The notes beneath the pieces were generated by a model. It ran no database searches, was not told where the DNA came from, and worked only from the letters and a program-made list of their open reading frames with translations. A stretch of 64,000 nt of DNA, taken from contig NZ_JAJNCY010000010.1 of the NCBI RefSeq assembly GCF_021026335.1, forward strand, positions 1 to 64,000, read 5' to 3'. Shown here piece by piece: positions 35,178 to 44,463 of the stretch. How positions within the stretch are numbered: the first letter of the stretch is position 1; every line of letters starts with the position of its first letter. The translations under genes and the position numbers were made by a program. Source of the DNA: Rhizobium sp. C1. Lineage in GTDB: Bacteria > Pseudomonadota > Alphaproteobacteria > Rhizobiales > Rhizobiaceae.

Positions 35178-36032
35178 TCAGAACTGCTTGCGCATCGGAT
35201 GCGCCTTGTAGACACCCAGAATGCGAACCTTTTCGGAGAAGAACTTCAGTTCGTCCAGCGCGCGCTTGACGTTCTCGTCGTCCGGATGACCCTCGATATC
35301 GGCGAAGAACTGCGTGGCGACAAACTTGCCGCCGATCTGGTAGCTTTCGAGCTTCGTCATGTTGATGCCGTTCGTCGCAAAGCCGCCCAGCGCCTTGTAA
35401 AGCGCGGCGGGAATGTTGCGGACATTGAAGACGAAGGTGGTGACGATGGTTTCGTCGGCGCTTTCGCGCGTGGCGTGCTTCTCGTTGGGCGAGAGCACCA
35501 CGAAGCGGGTGATGTTGTTGTCGGAATCCTCGACATTCTCTTCTAGGATCTCCAGCCCGTAGAGATCGGCCGCCAGGCGCGGGGCGAGCGCTGCCATCGA
35601 CCGGTCGCCGGTTTCCGAAACGAGCTTGGCAGCGCCTGCCGTATCGCCGGCAACGACGGCCTTCCAGCCGTTGGAGCGCACGATCTTGCGGCACTGGCCC
35701 AGCGCGTGAATATGGCTATGAACCGTCTTGATCTCGCTCTTGGCCACGCCCGGCAGCACCATCAGCTGGAAACGGATCGGCATGAAATATTCGCCGACGA
35801 TGTAGAGGCGCGACTGCGGCATCAGGTAGTGGATGTCGGCCACGCGACCGGCCAGCGTGTTCTCGATCGGGATCATCGCGAGATCTGCGTCGCCGCTTTC
35901 CACCGCGTTGAAGGCGTCCTCGAACGTCTGGCAGGGCAGGGGCGCCATGTCGGGAAACATGTCGCGGGCCGCCATGTCTGAATTGGCGCCGAAATCGCCC
36001 TGGAAGGAAATGCGGTTGGTTCTTGCGATCAT
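35178..36032 (-). CDS. pheA: prephenate dehydratase
   Basis: This 284-residue enzyme converts prephenate to phenylpyruvate in phenylalanine synthesis. The PDT domain (about 1-185) contains RISFQGDFGANSDMAA, MIPIENTLAGRVADIHYLM and the catalytic TRF motif in DSDNNITRFVVL. The C-terminal ACT domain (about 200-280) has the phenylalanine-binding ESYQIGGKF (the ESRP/ESxP position). It is monofunctional, without chorismate mutase, as usual in rhizobia. It follows kdsB by 10 bp in the same direction, so the two are probably co-transcribed. Confidence 0.95.
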   Translation of the reverse strand: MIARTNRISFQGDFGANSDMAARDMFPDMAPLPCQTFEDAFNAVESGDADLAMIPIENTLAGRVADIHYLMPQSRLYIVGEYFMPIRFQLMVLPGVAKSEIKTVHSHIHALGQCRKIVRSNGWKAVVAGDTAGAAKLVSETGDRSMAALAPRLAADLYGLEILEENVEDSDNNITRFVVLSPNEKHATRESADETIVTTFVFNVRNIPAALYKALGGFATNGINMTKLESYQIGGKFVATQFFADIEGHPDDENVKRALDELKFFSEKVRILGVYKAHPMRKQF

Positions 36033-36042
36033 GGTCTTGTAC

Positions 36043-36798
36043 TCACTTCATGCGCGCGGCCAACACGCGGCGCGCCTTTTCAAGATCGGCCGGCGTGTCG
36101 ACGCCGAGGGGAACGGCCTTCACGATTTCCGCATCGATCCGCATCCCGGCTTCCAGCGCGCGCAGCTGCTCGAGCTTTTCGCGCATTTCAAGAACGGACG
36201 GCGTCAGCGACACGAAACGCTTCAGCGACTGGCGGCGATAGGCGTAAAGCCCGATGTGATGATAGAGTGGCCCGTCGCCCCAGGGCGCGGTCGCCCGCGT
36301 GAAGTAAAGCGCGCGCAGCCGGGTTTCCGAGACGGGCGAGCCGATGACCTTGACGACGCTCGGCGCGGTCTTCTCTTCCTCGTCGGTGATCTCGACGGTC
36401 AGCGTCGCGATATCGACCGCCTCGTCCTCAAGCGGCGCAAGTGCCGCCCGCACGGTTTCCGGCTCGATGGTCGGTAAGTCGCCCTGCACATTGATGACAT
36501 AGCGGGCGCGCGCCTGCGGATCGGCCTTTTCCAGCGCCTCGAAGATACGGTCGGAGCCCGATTGATGATCCTCCCGCGTCATCACCGCTTCGAAACCGGC
36601 GGACGTGACGGCGTGAAAGGTCTCTTCATGATCGACCGCGGCCACGACCCGGCCGACATTGGCCTCCACGGCGCGCCTTACGACCTGCACGATCATCGGC
36701 TCGCCGCAGATGTCGGCCATCGGTTTGCCGGGCAGTCGCGTCGAGGCCATACGCGCGGGAATCAGGACCAGCGATTGATCAAAGCGGTTGATCTGCAT
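36043..36798 (-). CDS. kdsB: 3-deoxy-manno-octulosonate cytidylyltransferase
   Basis: This 251-residue enzyme activates Kdo as CMP-Kdo for lipopolysaccharide core synthesis. Motifs are [20 protein letters not shown] (nucleotide loop, residues about 10-29), [13 protein letters not shown] and [17 protein letters not shown]. The open frame reaches 36834, but ATG at 36798 behind AAGGGA gives the standard length. It is upstream of pheA, a kdsB-pheA pairing usual in Rhizobiales, and divergent from the cytochrome gene. Confidence 0.95.
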   Translation of the reverse strand: MQINRFDQSLVLIPARMASTRLPGKPMADICGEPMIVQVVRRAVEANVGRVVAAVDHEETFHAVTSAGFEAVMTREDHQSGSDRIFEALEKADPQARARYVINVQGDLPTIEPETVRAALAPLEDEAVDIATLTVEITDEEEKTAPSVVKVIGSPVSETRLRALYFTRATAPWGDGPLYHHIGLYAYRRQSLKRFVSLTPSVLEMREKLEQLRALEAGMRIDAEIVKAVPLGVDTPADLEKARRVLAARMK

Positions 36799-36956
36799 CA
36801 AGGATCCCTTCAATTCCTGAGCGAAAAGTGGCAAAAGGTCTCAGTCCGGGAGGAACAAGAATTGTTGCGCTCGCGCGCTAAAAGACATAGGTTCCGCTCG
36901 ATTTCAAGATGCGCCGGCGCTGATCACCCGGACATCGCTAAGGGGAGCGTTAGCAG

Positions 36957-37568
36957 ATGAATTCTCATGTGAATATGGGCGTGGGCGCCCTTCTGGGGAC
37001 CGTGTTCGTTCTGATGTCGGTTTCGATCGCTTCGGAAGGCATCTTCAAGTCGCCCGCACCCGAAAAGCCTGGCTACGCCATTGCCGCCGCCGAGGGCGAG
37101 GCTGCCGGTGGTGCCGGGGCCGAAGCCGCCAAGGCCGACACGCCGGTGGGCGTGGTTCTGGCCAAGGCCGACGCAACCAAGGGTGCCGCCATCTTCAAGA
37201 AGTGCGAAGCCTGTCACACCGGCGACAAGGGCGGCCCGAACAAGGTTGGTCCCAACCTCTGGGGCATCGTCGACCGCCCGGTCGCCAGCCACGAAGGCTT
37301 CTCCTACTCGGCCGGCATGAAGGAATTCTCCAAGGGCGGTTCGGAAAAGTGGACCTATGATCACCTTTACCACTTCCTCAAGAAGCCGAAGGATTACGTG
37401 AAGGGCACGGCCATGGGCTTTGCCGGTCTTCCGAAGGAAGACGAGCGCGCCGATCTTCTGGCCTATCTGCAGACGCTGGCCGATACGAAAGTTCCCTTCC
37501 CGGCGGCGGATGCAGCGCCTGCTGCCGACGCGGCCAAGCCTGCAGACGCCGCCGCGCCGAAGAAGTAA
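36957..37568 (+). CDS. cycM: membrane-anchored class I cytochrome c (CycM type)
   Basis: This 203-residue protein has an uncleaved N-terminal anchor ([19 protein letters not shown]) and an Ala/Gly-rich linker. One cytochrome c domain has haem motif CEACH near residue 83 and the axial methionine in [24 protein letters not shown] low-complexity Ala/Pro/Lys tail ([21 protein letters not shown]) follows. In rhizobia CycM carries electrons from the bc1 complex to the aa3 oxidase. It is monocistronic with a strong terminator. Confidence 0.9.
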   Translation: MNSHVNMGVGALLGTVFVLMSVSIASEGIFKSPAPEKPGYAIAAAEGEAAGGAGAEAAKADTPVGVVLAKADATKGAAIFKKCEACHTGDKGGPNKVGPNLWGIVDRPVASHEGFSYSAGMKEFSKGGSEKWTYDHLYHFLKKPKDYVKGTAMGFAGLPKEDERADLLAYLQTLADTKVPFPAADAAPAADAAKPADAAAPKK

Positions 37569-37591
37569 TTCCGCTCAAAGCGAAACATCAC

Positions 37592-37626
37592 AAAGGGCCG
37601 GACCTCGATAGAAGTCCGGCCCTTTT
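37592..37626 (+). terminator. terminator of the cycM gene
   Basis: AAAGGGCCGGAC (37592-37603) pairs with GTCCGGCCCTTT (37614-37625) around a 10-nt loop and is followed by T and GCTTG. The A-tract on the 5' side also makes it useful for pyrC from the other side. Confidence 0.88.
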
Positions 37627-37693
37627 GCTTGTTCTTTGTAGCAATTTGCCTTTACGGGAAAAGCGCGTCCCACTTTCCTCTGGCGGACGAATG

Positions 37694-38734
37694 TCAGGCC
37701 TCGACGGCCCAATACAGCGGGAACATCGGATCGAACACGGTGACCGGCCCGGCCCCGGTGTCGATCTTTGCCGGATAGGCCACGGGCGCGTCGTGCTTGA
37801 CCAGTGTGATCGTCTCCTCATTCGCCGGCAGGCCATACCAGGCCGGACCATTGAGCGAGGCGAAGGCCTCAAGCTTGTCCAGCGCGCCGGCATTCTCGAA
37901 GACATGGGCAAGGCAGCTCATTGTGTTGGTTGCGGTGAAGCAGCCCGCGCAGCCGCAGGCGCATTCCTTCAGCGGATCGGCATGTGGCGCGGAATCCGTG
38001 CCGAGGAAGAAACGGCGGTCGCCGGATGTGGCCGCCTCGACCAGCGCCACGCGGTGGCTCTCGCGCTTGGCGACCGGCAGGCAGTAGTAATGCGGCTTGA
38101 TGCCGCCGACGAGAATGGCATTGCGGTTGATGATCAGGTGATGCGTGGTGATCGAGCCTGCAAGGTTTTTCTCGGCGCTACGGATATAGTTGATGCCATC
38201 AGCCGTCGTGACATGTTCCATCGTCACCTTGAGCTCGGGCAAGCGCTGGCGCAGCGGATCGAGCACCGTTTCGATAAACACGGCCTCGCGATCGAAGATG
38301 TCGACCTCCGGCGTCGTCACCTCGCCATGGACGCACATGGGAAGGCCGATCTCGGCCATGCGCTCCAGAACAGGCATCACCTTGTCGAGATTGCGCACGC
38401 CGCCATGCGAATTGGTGGTCGCACCTGCCGGATAGAGCTTGACGGCATGGATCAGGCCTTCCGCCTTGCCGCGCGCGACGTCGTCGGCCTCGGTCGCTTC
38501 GGTGAGATAAAGCGTCATCAACGGCTCGAACCGGTCGCCTTCCGGGATGGCGGCCAGGATGCGGTCACGATAGGCGCTTGCATCCGCCACCGTTGTCACC
38601 GGCGGCACGAGGTTCGGCATGATGATCGCGCGGGCGAAATGCCGCGTCGTTTCCGGCAGAATGCCCTCCAGCATCGCGCCGTCACGCAGATGCAGATGCC
38701 AGTCGTCGGGCCTGCGGAGGGTGATTTTCGTCAT
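37694..38734 (-). CDS. pyrC: dihydroorotase
   Basis: This 346-residue zinc amidohydrolase closes carbamoyl-aspartate to dihydroorotate in pyrimidine synthesis. It has [13 protein letters not shown] (metal-binding HxH, about residue 15), the [17 protein letters not shown] region, [31 protein letters not shown] and the catalytic [10 protein letters not shown]. It is the short class II form like E. coli PyrC, not the longer class I enzyme. It faces cycM and follows the signalling operon's 3' end. Confidence 0.95.
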   Translation of the reverse strand: MTKITLRRPDDWHLHLRDGAMLEGILPETTRHFARAIIMPNLVPPVTTVADASAYRDRILAAIPEGDRFEPLMTLYLTEATEADDVARGKAEGLIHAVKLYPAGATTNSHGGVRNLDKVMPVLERMAEIGLPMCVHGEVTTPEVDIFDREAVFIETVLDPLRQRLPELKVTMEHVTTADGINYIRSAEKNLAGSITTHHLIINRNAILVGGIKPHYYCLPVAKRESHRVALVEAATSGDRRFFLGTDSAPHADPLKECACGCAGCFTATNTMSCLAHVFENAGALDKLEAFASLNGPAWYGLPANEETITLVKHDAPVAYPAKIDTGAGPVTVFDPMFPLYWAVEA

Positions 38735-38843
38735 GACGCGCGTCCTTCTTCTGCCAGCCGGTCAGGCCGCTGATAGCATTCCGGCGCGATGCGTTCAATC
38801 GACGCGGTGACAAAGGGCAGCCAAAGCCTGCCGTGCTGCCGCG

Positions 38844-39872
38844 TCAGGCAGCCTCCGTTCCCATGGGGACCGTATCGGCAAAGGCGATCTTGCGGATGTC
38901 TTCCAGTGCAGTCCCGAAAGCCGCAATCAGCTTCGGGTCGAAATGGCTGTCCGCCTTGCCGCGAACGTAATCCGCGGCCTTTTCGAAGGGCCACGCCTGC
39001 TTGAACTGACGTTCCGAAATCAGCGCGTCGAAGCTCGCGGCGATCGCCACGATCCGCCCCGCCTGCGGGATGCTGTCGCCCTTCAGCCGCGAAGGATAGC
39101 CCTGGCCGTCGAAGCGCTCGCGATACGTCCGGTGAATTTCGGCGGCAAGCTCGAGCAGAGAGGATCCGCCGGCGCCGGCTTCGCCGCCATTGGAGCGCCG
39201 GCGGAAATCGGCTTCCGTCATCCGCCCGCTTTTCAGCAGCGCGGTGTCGGAAGCAAGTGCTGTCGTGTTGTCGAAGAGCGGGGCGGCAAGCCGGATATCG
39301 CGGCAGAACGGTTCCGGCAGACCGGCGGCCCTCGCAATCGCCTCCGAATAGGCGGCCACCCGCATCCGCTGCTGTGCTGCCTGCGGGTCCTTGTAGCCGG
39401 CGGCGAGCGTGATGCGCTGGATGATCTCGCATTCGTGTTCGCGCACGGCGTTTTCATTGCCCGCCCCGTTTGCGCCGATGCTCTCCGAATGTCGCCGCCG
39501 TGCCTCGGCAAGGGCAGCGATGTTCTGCACACGCGCCTTGAACTCCTGGAAGTCGACCGGCTTGGTCAGGAAGTCGATTGCGCCGGCATTCAGCGCGTCC
39601 ATGCGGGTCGTCAGTTCGTGATCCGCCGTCACAAAGATCACGGGCACACCGGCATAGCGGTCGAAATGCAGCATTTCCGTCAGGAATTCGACGCCGTTAT
39701 AGACCGGCATCATATAGTCGAGGATCGCCACATCGAATTCCAGATCGGGCATGGCGGCAAGCGCGTCTGCCGGTGAGGAAAAGGGGATCGGCGAACAGCC
39801 GGGCAGTTTCTGCACCATGCTGGTCAGAAGACGAAGATTGGTGTTGTTGTCATCAACGATCAGAACTTTCAT
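38844..39872 (-). CDS. response regulator with a degenerate HD-GYP domain
   Basis: This is a 342-residue RpfG-like protein. The receiver domain at residues 1-120 has intact acidic pocket VDD, phospho-Asp in VAILDYMMPVYNG and conserved Lys in DFLTKPVDF. The output domain aligns with HD-GYP proteins but has lost the metal ligands. The HDIGKI site reads LFDNTTAL, the HHE.DGSGYP region reads YRERFDGQGYP with GYP kept, and the later AD.FDA site reads AASFDAL. It is unlikely to hydrolyse cyclic di-GMP and may bind it or act as adaptor. It is last gene of the operon, 11 bp after the kinase. Confidence 0.85.
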   Translation of the reverse strand: MKVLIVDDNNTNLRLLTSMVQKLPGCSPIPFSSPADALAAMPDLEFDVAILDYMMPVYNGVEFLTEMLHFDRYAGVPVIFVTADHELTTRMDALNAGAIDFLTKPVDFQEFKARVQNIAALAEARRRHSESIGANGAGNENAVREHECEIIQRITLAAGYKDPQAAQQRMRVAAYSEAIARAAGLPEPFCRDIRLAAPLFDNTTALASDTALLKSGRMTEADFRRRSNGGEAGAGGSSLLELAAEIHRTYRERFDGQGYPSRLKGDSIPQAGRIVAIAASFDALISERQFKQAWPFEKAADYVRGKADSHFDPKLIAAFGTALEDIRKIAFADTVPMGTEAA

Positions 39873-39883
39873 GCTTTCCCCCT

Positions 39884-42118
39884 TCATGCGGCTTTCTGAA
39901 ATGTGTAGCGCGCCAGAAGCGCGGCAAGTTCACCCGATCTGTCCTGTGTCTGCGGCGTCTGCCGCAGCGCCTGGGCGATTTCGGCTACGGCCTTGAAGCC
40001 GACATTGGCGGCCGCGCCCTTCAACGTATGCAAGGCCTTGTCGGCTGTCTCGCTGTCGCCGGCGGCGCGCGCCGCGGCATAATCCTTGAGAAGCAGGTCG
40101 GCATCCTTGAAGAAGGAGGCGACGAGTTCATTGAAAATCTCCTCGCCGAGCACGTCCACCAGTTCCGCCTTGCGGGCCGGATCGATCCCGTCTTCGGGAA
40201 GCGACGGTGCTTCGGCGGCAGAGGGCGCCGGCGGTGTCTCGAGGGGCGTACTGATCGGTGCCGCTCGTTCTGCAGCCACGCCCGCCAGGATGCTGTGCAG
40301 CCGCTGAAAGGTGATCGGCTTCGGCTCGAACCCGTCCATGCCGGCTTCCAGACAGGCGTCGCGATCCTCGTCGGAGGCATTGGCGGTCATGGCAATGATC
40401 GGCGTGGCCCGATTGCTGCCGACATTTTCACGAATGATCCGCGCGGCCTCGATCCCGTCCATGACAGGCATCTGCATGTCCATCAGGATGAGATGGTAGG
40501 GCTTCTGGCCCGCAGCAACCACGGCTTCCTCACCGTTCGTGGCAAGCTCGACCGTCTGGCCGAGGCGCTCGAGAAAGCGCGAGGCGAGCTGCTGGTTGAC
40601 CTTGTTGTCTTCGACAAGCAGAACCTTCAGACCCGGCAGGGGCGCGAGGCTGCTGCGGCGCTCCACCGGCTGCGCGATCTCCGGCTGGTCTGCCGGCTCG
40701 ACCGCCATCTCGAGCCAGAAGGTGCTGCCCTTGCCCTTCTCGCTCTCGACACCGATCTTTCCGCCGAGCCGTCCGGTGATTTCCTTGCAGATCGTCAGGC
40801 CGAGACCCGTCCCGCCGAAGCGGCGGCTGATCGAGGCGTCGACCTGCGAGAAGGGCTTGAACAGCTTCTTGCGGCCTTCCTCGTCAATGCCGATGCCTGT
40901 GTCCTGCACTTCAATGCGCAAGAGACGAAGGCCGCCCGCCGCTGCGCTTTCGCGAAGGCGCAAGGTGACCGTGCCATGGCTGGTGAATTTGGTCGCGTTG
41001 CTCAGCAGATTGAGGATGATCTGGCGAAGCCGCGTCGGGTCGGTGTTGACCCATGGTCTTTCCAGCTGATCCGGCATGTCGAGAACCAGCGTGTTGCCAC
41101 GCTCCCGCGCCCGGCTCATCATGATGTTCACGACCGTCTTGGAAAGATCGACAAGGTTGGTCGGTCGCGTTTCGATTTCCAGCTTGCCGTATTCGATCTT
41201 CGAATAGTCGAGGATTTCGTTGAGAACTTCCAGAAGCGCCTCGCCCGAGGCGCTGATCGTATCGACGCTTGCGCGCACGTCGTCGGGGATGTCGGAGAGC
41301 TGCAGGAGTTCCGCCGTCCCCAGGATCGCGTTGAGCGGGGTGCGGATTTCGTGGCCGATGGTCGCCATGAATTGCGACTTGGCGCGGTTTCCGGCATCCG
41401 CCGCGTGATAGGAGGAGGCAAGGTCGGTGGCCATGGTCTCGAAGGCCAGCCCCGCCAGTCGAACGGCCTTCAGCTGGCGACGTAGCGTAAAGATCAGGAA
41501 ACCCACGGACGCGGTCAGAAGAAGGACATAAATGCCCGAAGTCTGCTGGAGCCGGATGAGCTCGTCGCGGGCCTGCGCGCGGTTGTCGGCAATGACGGTA
41601 TTGGCGGCCAGAAGCAGATTGTTTGTCTTCTCGTGCAGTTCATGTGCCGCGGGCAGGGCCTGCGCAAGCTGTGAACGAGGATCCGGCGCTTTCTGCAGTG
41701 CGGAATACACCGGGTCCAGCGAATGCACCATCTGCCGCACCTCGTTGCTGATCTGGCCGACATCGCCCGGCTGGATGAAGAAATCGAGGAAATGACCTTG
41801 CCGGAGAAGGTCTGCGCGCGAATAGACGATGTCGTAGCGCCGAGCGATCCCCTTGATCCGGTCGGGCGTGATGGTCGCCGGAGCGGAAACTGCGAGTTGC
41901 GTTTCCATTTCCAGTTCATGCGCTTCGCGGTCGAGCTGGAAGGCGGCCCACATCGCGCTTTCGCGAATGCCGTTCTGCAGCGAGGCCTGCCGGTCAGCCA
42001 TATCCAGATAAAGATAGATGAGGACGACCAGCAGCACGGCGGCAAAGGCCTGCAGCAAGGCGGTCCGCTTGCCGGCCCGCCTGAGGATATCGCTGGTCTT
42101 TTCCCCGCCCGTGCTCAC
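39884..42118 (-). CDS. hybrid sensor histidine kinase with receiver and Hpt domains
   Basis: This 744-residue phosphorelay kinase has TM1 near residues 20-40, a periplasmic helical sensor domain of about 140 residues and TM2 (IYVLLLTASVGFLIF). HisKA has phospho-His near residue 254 (MATIGHEIRTPLNAILG). HATPase has NLLSNATKFT, DTGIGIDEEG and GTGLGLTICK. A receiver at about 495-610 has Asp near 544 (ILMDMQMPVMDG). A C-terminal Hpt domain has His near 696 (HTLKGAAANVG). It overlaps the secreted protein gene by 4 bp, suggesting coupled sensing of the same signal. Confidence 0.93.
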   Translation of the reverse strand: MSTGGEKTSDILRRAGKRTALLQAFAAVLLVVLIYLYLDMADRQASLQNGIRESAMWAAFQLDREAHELEMETQLAVSAPATITPDRIKGIARRYDIVYSRADLLRQGHFLDFFIQPGDVGQISNEVRQMVHSLDPVYSALQKAPDPRSQLAQALPAAHELHEKTNNLLLAANTVIADNRAQARDELIRLQQTSGIYVLLLTASVGFLIFTLRRQLKAVRLAGLAFETMATDLASSYHAADAGNRAKSQFMATIGHEIRTPLNAILGTAELLQLSDIPDDVRASVDTISASGEALLEVLNEILDYSKIEYGKLEIETRPTNLVDLSKTVVNIMMSRARERGNTLVLDMPDQLERPWVNTDPTRLRQIILNLLSNATKFTSHGTVTLRLRESAAAGGLRLLRIEVQDTGIGIDEEGRKKLFKPFSQVDASISRRFGGTGLGLTICKEITGRLGGKIGVESEKGKGSTFWLEMAVEPADQPEIAQPVERRSSLAPLPGLKVLLVEDNKVNQQLASRFLERLGQTVELATNGEEAVVAAGQKPYHLILMDMQMPVMDGIEAARIIRENVGSNRATPIIAMTANASDEDRDACLEAGMDGFEPKPITFQRLHSILAGVAAERAAPISTPLETPPAPSAAEAPSLPEDGIDPARKAELVDVLGEEIFNELVASFFKDADLLLKDYAAARAAGDSETADKALHTLKGAAANVGFKAVAEIAQALRQTPQTQDRSGELAALLARYTFQKAA

Positions 42119-42621
42119 TCAACGACCTCGATTTCCTTGATCTGCCAGACCGAGCGGGAGAAATACTTCTCGTTATAGAGCGACTTGTCCTTGTCGAACG
42201 GGTAGATCAGGAAAACCGGACCCTTTTCGCGAACCGACATTTCCTCGCCATTCATGCGGACCGCCAGGATCGTGTCGAGCTTTTGCGCATCCTCGAACGG
42301 GACGTCCGAGGCGTAATCGTTCAGCGCCTTCACGACGAGCTTCTTGCCGCTTGCACCCGCCGCGGCGAGCACAGCACGCAGATACGGGCCGGAGAATTCC
42401 GTCTTGCCGTTTGTCCATGGCGTTTCCATGGTCGCCTGGCGGCCGGCAAGCTTCTCCAGCATTGCCAGATCAAATGTCGCCGACTTGCCGGCATTCGTCT
42501 CGCTGATATGGCCGGTAATGGTCAGGATGGGCTCGCCCGCGGGCTTGTCCAGCGCAAAGGCGCCGGTGGAGGAAAAGGCAAAGGCACCGACAAATATCAG
42601 GGTATGGATCATGCTTTTCAT
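42115..42621 (-). CDS. secreted molybdopterin-oxidoreductase-fold protein lacking cysteine
   Basis: This 168-residue periplasmic protein has a signal peptide (MKSMIHTLIFVGAFAFSSTGAFA). It is followed by a compact domain resembling the sulphite-oxidase/YedY molybdopterin-binding fold: ILTITGHISE, FSGPYLRAVLAAAG, LVVKALNDYASDVPFEDA and GPVFLIYPFD. The mature protein has no cysteine, so the molybdenum-ligating Cys is absent and redox catalysis is unlikely. The ATG at 42621 follows AGGAG. It is coupled by ATGA to the hybrid kinase gene, so a role as ligand-binding accessory for that sensor is inferred. Confidence 0.72.
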   Translation of the reverse strand: MKSMIHTLIFVGAFAFSSTGAFALDKPAGEPILTITGHISETNAGKSATFDLAMLEKLAGRQATMETPWTNGKTEFSGPYLRAVLAAAGASGKKLVVKALNDYASDVPFEDAQKLDTILAVRMNGEEMSVREKGPVFLIYPFDKDKSLYNEKYFSRSVWQIKEIEVVE

Positions 42622-42644
42622 ACGGTTTTGTCTCCTGAGAAAGA

Positions 42645-43037
42645 TCAGACTGGCGGTGTGGAATGCGGGTTGCTGCCAGCGATCAGACGGCCCACCAAAT
42701 GCGTGAAACCGAGGGCTTCGATCGGCTTGGTGAGGAAGGTCGTCACGCCGGCGGCAAGGGCCTCCTCCCGCAACCCGTCCGAAGTGTCTGCGGTCACCAT
42801 CACGATCGGCGTTTCGCGAAAATTCTCGACGGTGCGGAGGCGATGCACGAACTGGACGCCGGTCATGCCGGGGAGCATGTGATCGACCATCACCAGGTCG
42901 AAGCATCGACTCTGGCACGCCTCGAGCGCCTCGGCGGGGTCTTCAAAGACGGCGGTCTCGCAGTCGCCGGCCTTCGCCACAAGATGGCGCAGGATGAGAC
43001 CGTTGGTCGGATTGTCTTCGACGATCAGAATCGCCAT
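42645..43037 (-). CDS. stand-alone receiver domain response regulator
   Basis: This 130-residue CheY-like protein has VEDNPTNG at the acidic pocket, phospho-Asp in DLVMVDHMLPGMTGVQF (near residue 53), Thr in VMVTADTSD and Lys in TFLTKPIEALGF. There is no output domain. It is first gene of the four-gene operon; the secreted protein starts 23 bp downstream. It could shuttle phosphate from the hybrid kinase's Hpt domain or control the relay by competition. Confidence 0.9.
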   Translation of the reverse strand: MAILIVEDNPTNGLILRHLVAKAGDCETAVFEDPAEALEACQSRCFDLVMVDHMLPGMTGVQFVHRLRTVENFRETPIVMVTADTSDGLREEALAAGVTTFLTKPIEALGFTHLVGRLIAGSNPHSTPPV

Positions 43038-43218
43038 GCGTCCCCCAAGCTAAATTCTGCCTTCAACATTGCGGCGCAGGCACAACCTGTATGACCAGTC
43101 GTTGCCGCCGGATATGTGTTTTATCGCAGGGACGGTTACATAAGATAAAATGGATGTGTAAAATTTGAACGATCGGTCCCATTTCGGGGATGTGTGCCAC
43201 ACATTGGCGCAGCGGGGC

Positions 43219-44463
43219 TCAGGCGATCGTGATCGCCTGCAGTGACCGCATCTCCCTGATGTGCCAGAGATAAAAGAGGGCGCAGAGCACGCCCATGCCC
43301 GGCATCAGGATGTGCAGCGAAAGAACCGGCTCCCCGATGGCGGCAGCCACGGCCCCGCCGAACACGCCGGAGCCCATCTGCACGAAGCCGAGCATGGCGG
43401 CCGCCGTCCCTGCAATGCGCGGAAACGGCATGAGGGCGGCTGTCGTCATATGCGGCATGACGAAGGCGATGCCGAAGGCATAGAAGCCGACCGGCACCAT
43501 CACCGAAAGATAGGAAACCGGCAGGAACTGGATCGACAGGAATGCAAGCAGGCTGCCGATCAGAATCAGCGCGAGGCCGGGCAGCACCAGCCGTTCGGCC
43601 GACACCGAGGGCAGCAGCAGCCGAAACAGCACGGAGCCAAGGAAATAGCTGCCGGTCTGGCCCAACATGCCGAGCCCGAACTGGGCAGGCGTCAGCCCCG
43701 CTTCATCGATCAGCACGAAGGGAAGCACGGTGGCAAGCATGTAGAGCGCCCCGACCGCAAAGCCGATGGTCAGCGCTGCCGACATGACGGGTCCGCTGCA
43801 CAGCAGCCTGCCGTAGGAGCGAAGCAGCGGGCCGGGCGCGGCGCGCGCGAGGTCGGGAATGGCGGTCTCCCGCAGGGCAAAAAGGGCAATACCGATGCCA
43901 GCCAAGCCCATGCCGACCATGACGAGGAAAATTCCCTGCCACGTGGAGAATTCCAGGATCAGGCCGCCAATCGTCGGGGCAATGCCCGGGCCAACGGCCA
44001 GCACGATGCCGATCATGTTCATGATGCGGGAGGATTGCTCGCCGGTGAACTGGTCGCGGACGATCGCGCGCGACACCGTGGTGCCGACAGAGGCGCCGAC
44101 GCCCTGGATCAGACGTGCTGCCATCAGCCATTCGATCGTCGGGGCAAAAATGGCCATCAGGCTGCCCGCCATGTAGACGAGCATGAAAACGATGGCCGCG
44201 TTGCGCCGCCCGATCGCATCCGAGGCGGGGCCGGTGATCAGCTGCGCCACCGCAAAGCCAGCGAAGTAAAAGGTCAGCGTCATCTTGGCGGATGCACCGC
44301 TGACCCCGAAAGCATGCGCCAACGCCGGCATGGCCGGCGTGTAAAGAGACATCGAGATGGAGCCGATCATCGTCATGAACGCGCCGATGAGGCTCGTTCG
44401 CCGCTCTGACATCAGCGGCTTGTTTTCGACCATCTGCGAGGCCCCTTTGGGCGCGACATTCAT
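43219..44463 (-). CDS. Bcr/CflA family MFS drug efflux transporter
   Basis: This 414-residue protein has 12 transmembrane segments and DHA1/Bcr features: MSLYTPAMPALAHAFGVS after TM1, the motif A loop GPASDAIGRRNAAI and IQGVGASVGTTVSRAIVRD in TM4-5. The start overlaps the MarR stop by 4 bp (ATGA), so it is translated from the marR transcript and probably derepressed when MarR binds an inducer. The substrate is unknown. Confidence 0.9.
   Translation of the reverse strand: MNVAPKGASQMVENKPLMSERRTSLIGAFMTMIGSISMSLYTPAMPALAHAFGVSGASAKMTLTFYFAGFAVAQLITGPASDAIGRRNAAIVFMLVYMAGSLMAIFAPTIEWLMAARLIQGVGASVGTTVSRAIVRDQFTGEQSSRIMNMIGIVLAVGPGIAPTIGGLILEFSTWQGIFLVMVGMGLAGIGIALFALRETAIPDLARAAPGPLLRSYGRLLCSGPVMSAALTIGFAVGALYMLATVLPFVLIDEAGLTPAQFGLGMLGQTGSYFLGSVLFRLLLPSVSAERLVLPGLALILIGSLLAFLSIQFLPVSYLSVMVPVGFYAFGIAFVMPHMTTAALMPFPRIAGTAAAMLGFVQMGSGVFGGAVAAAIGEPVLSLHILMPGMGVLCALFYLWHIREMRSLQAITIA

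Noticed and set aside
39578-41485. 635-codon open frame on the plus strand
   Set aside because: It lies opposite the hybrid kinase and pseudo-HD-GYP genes, and the composition is low-complexity Arg/Ala/Asp with no family match.
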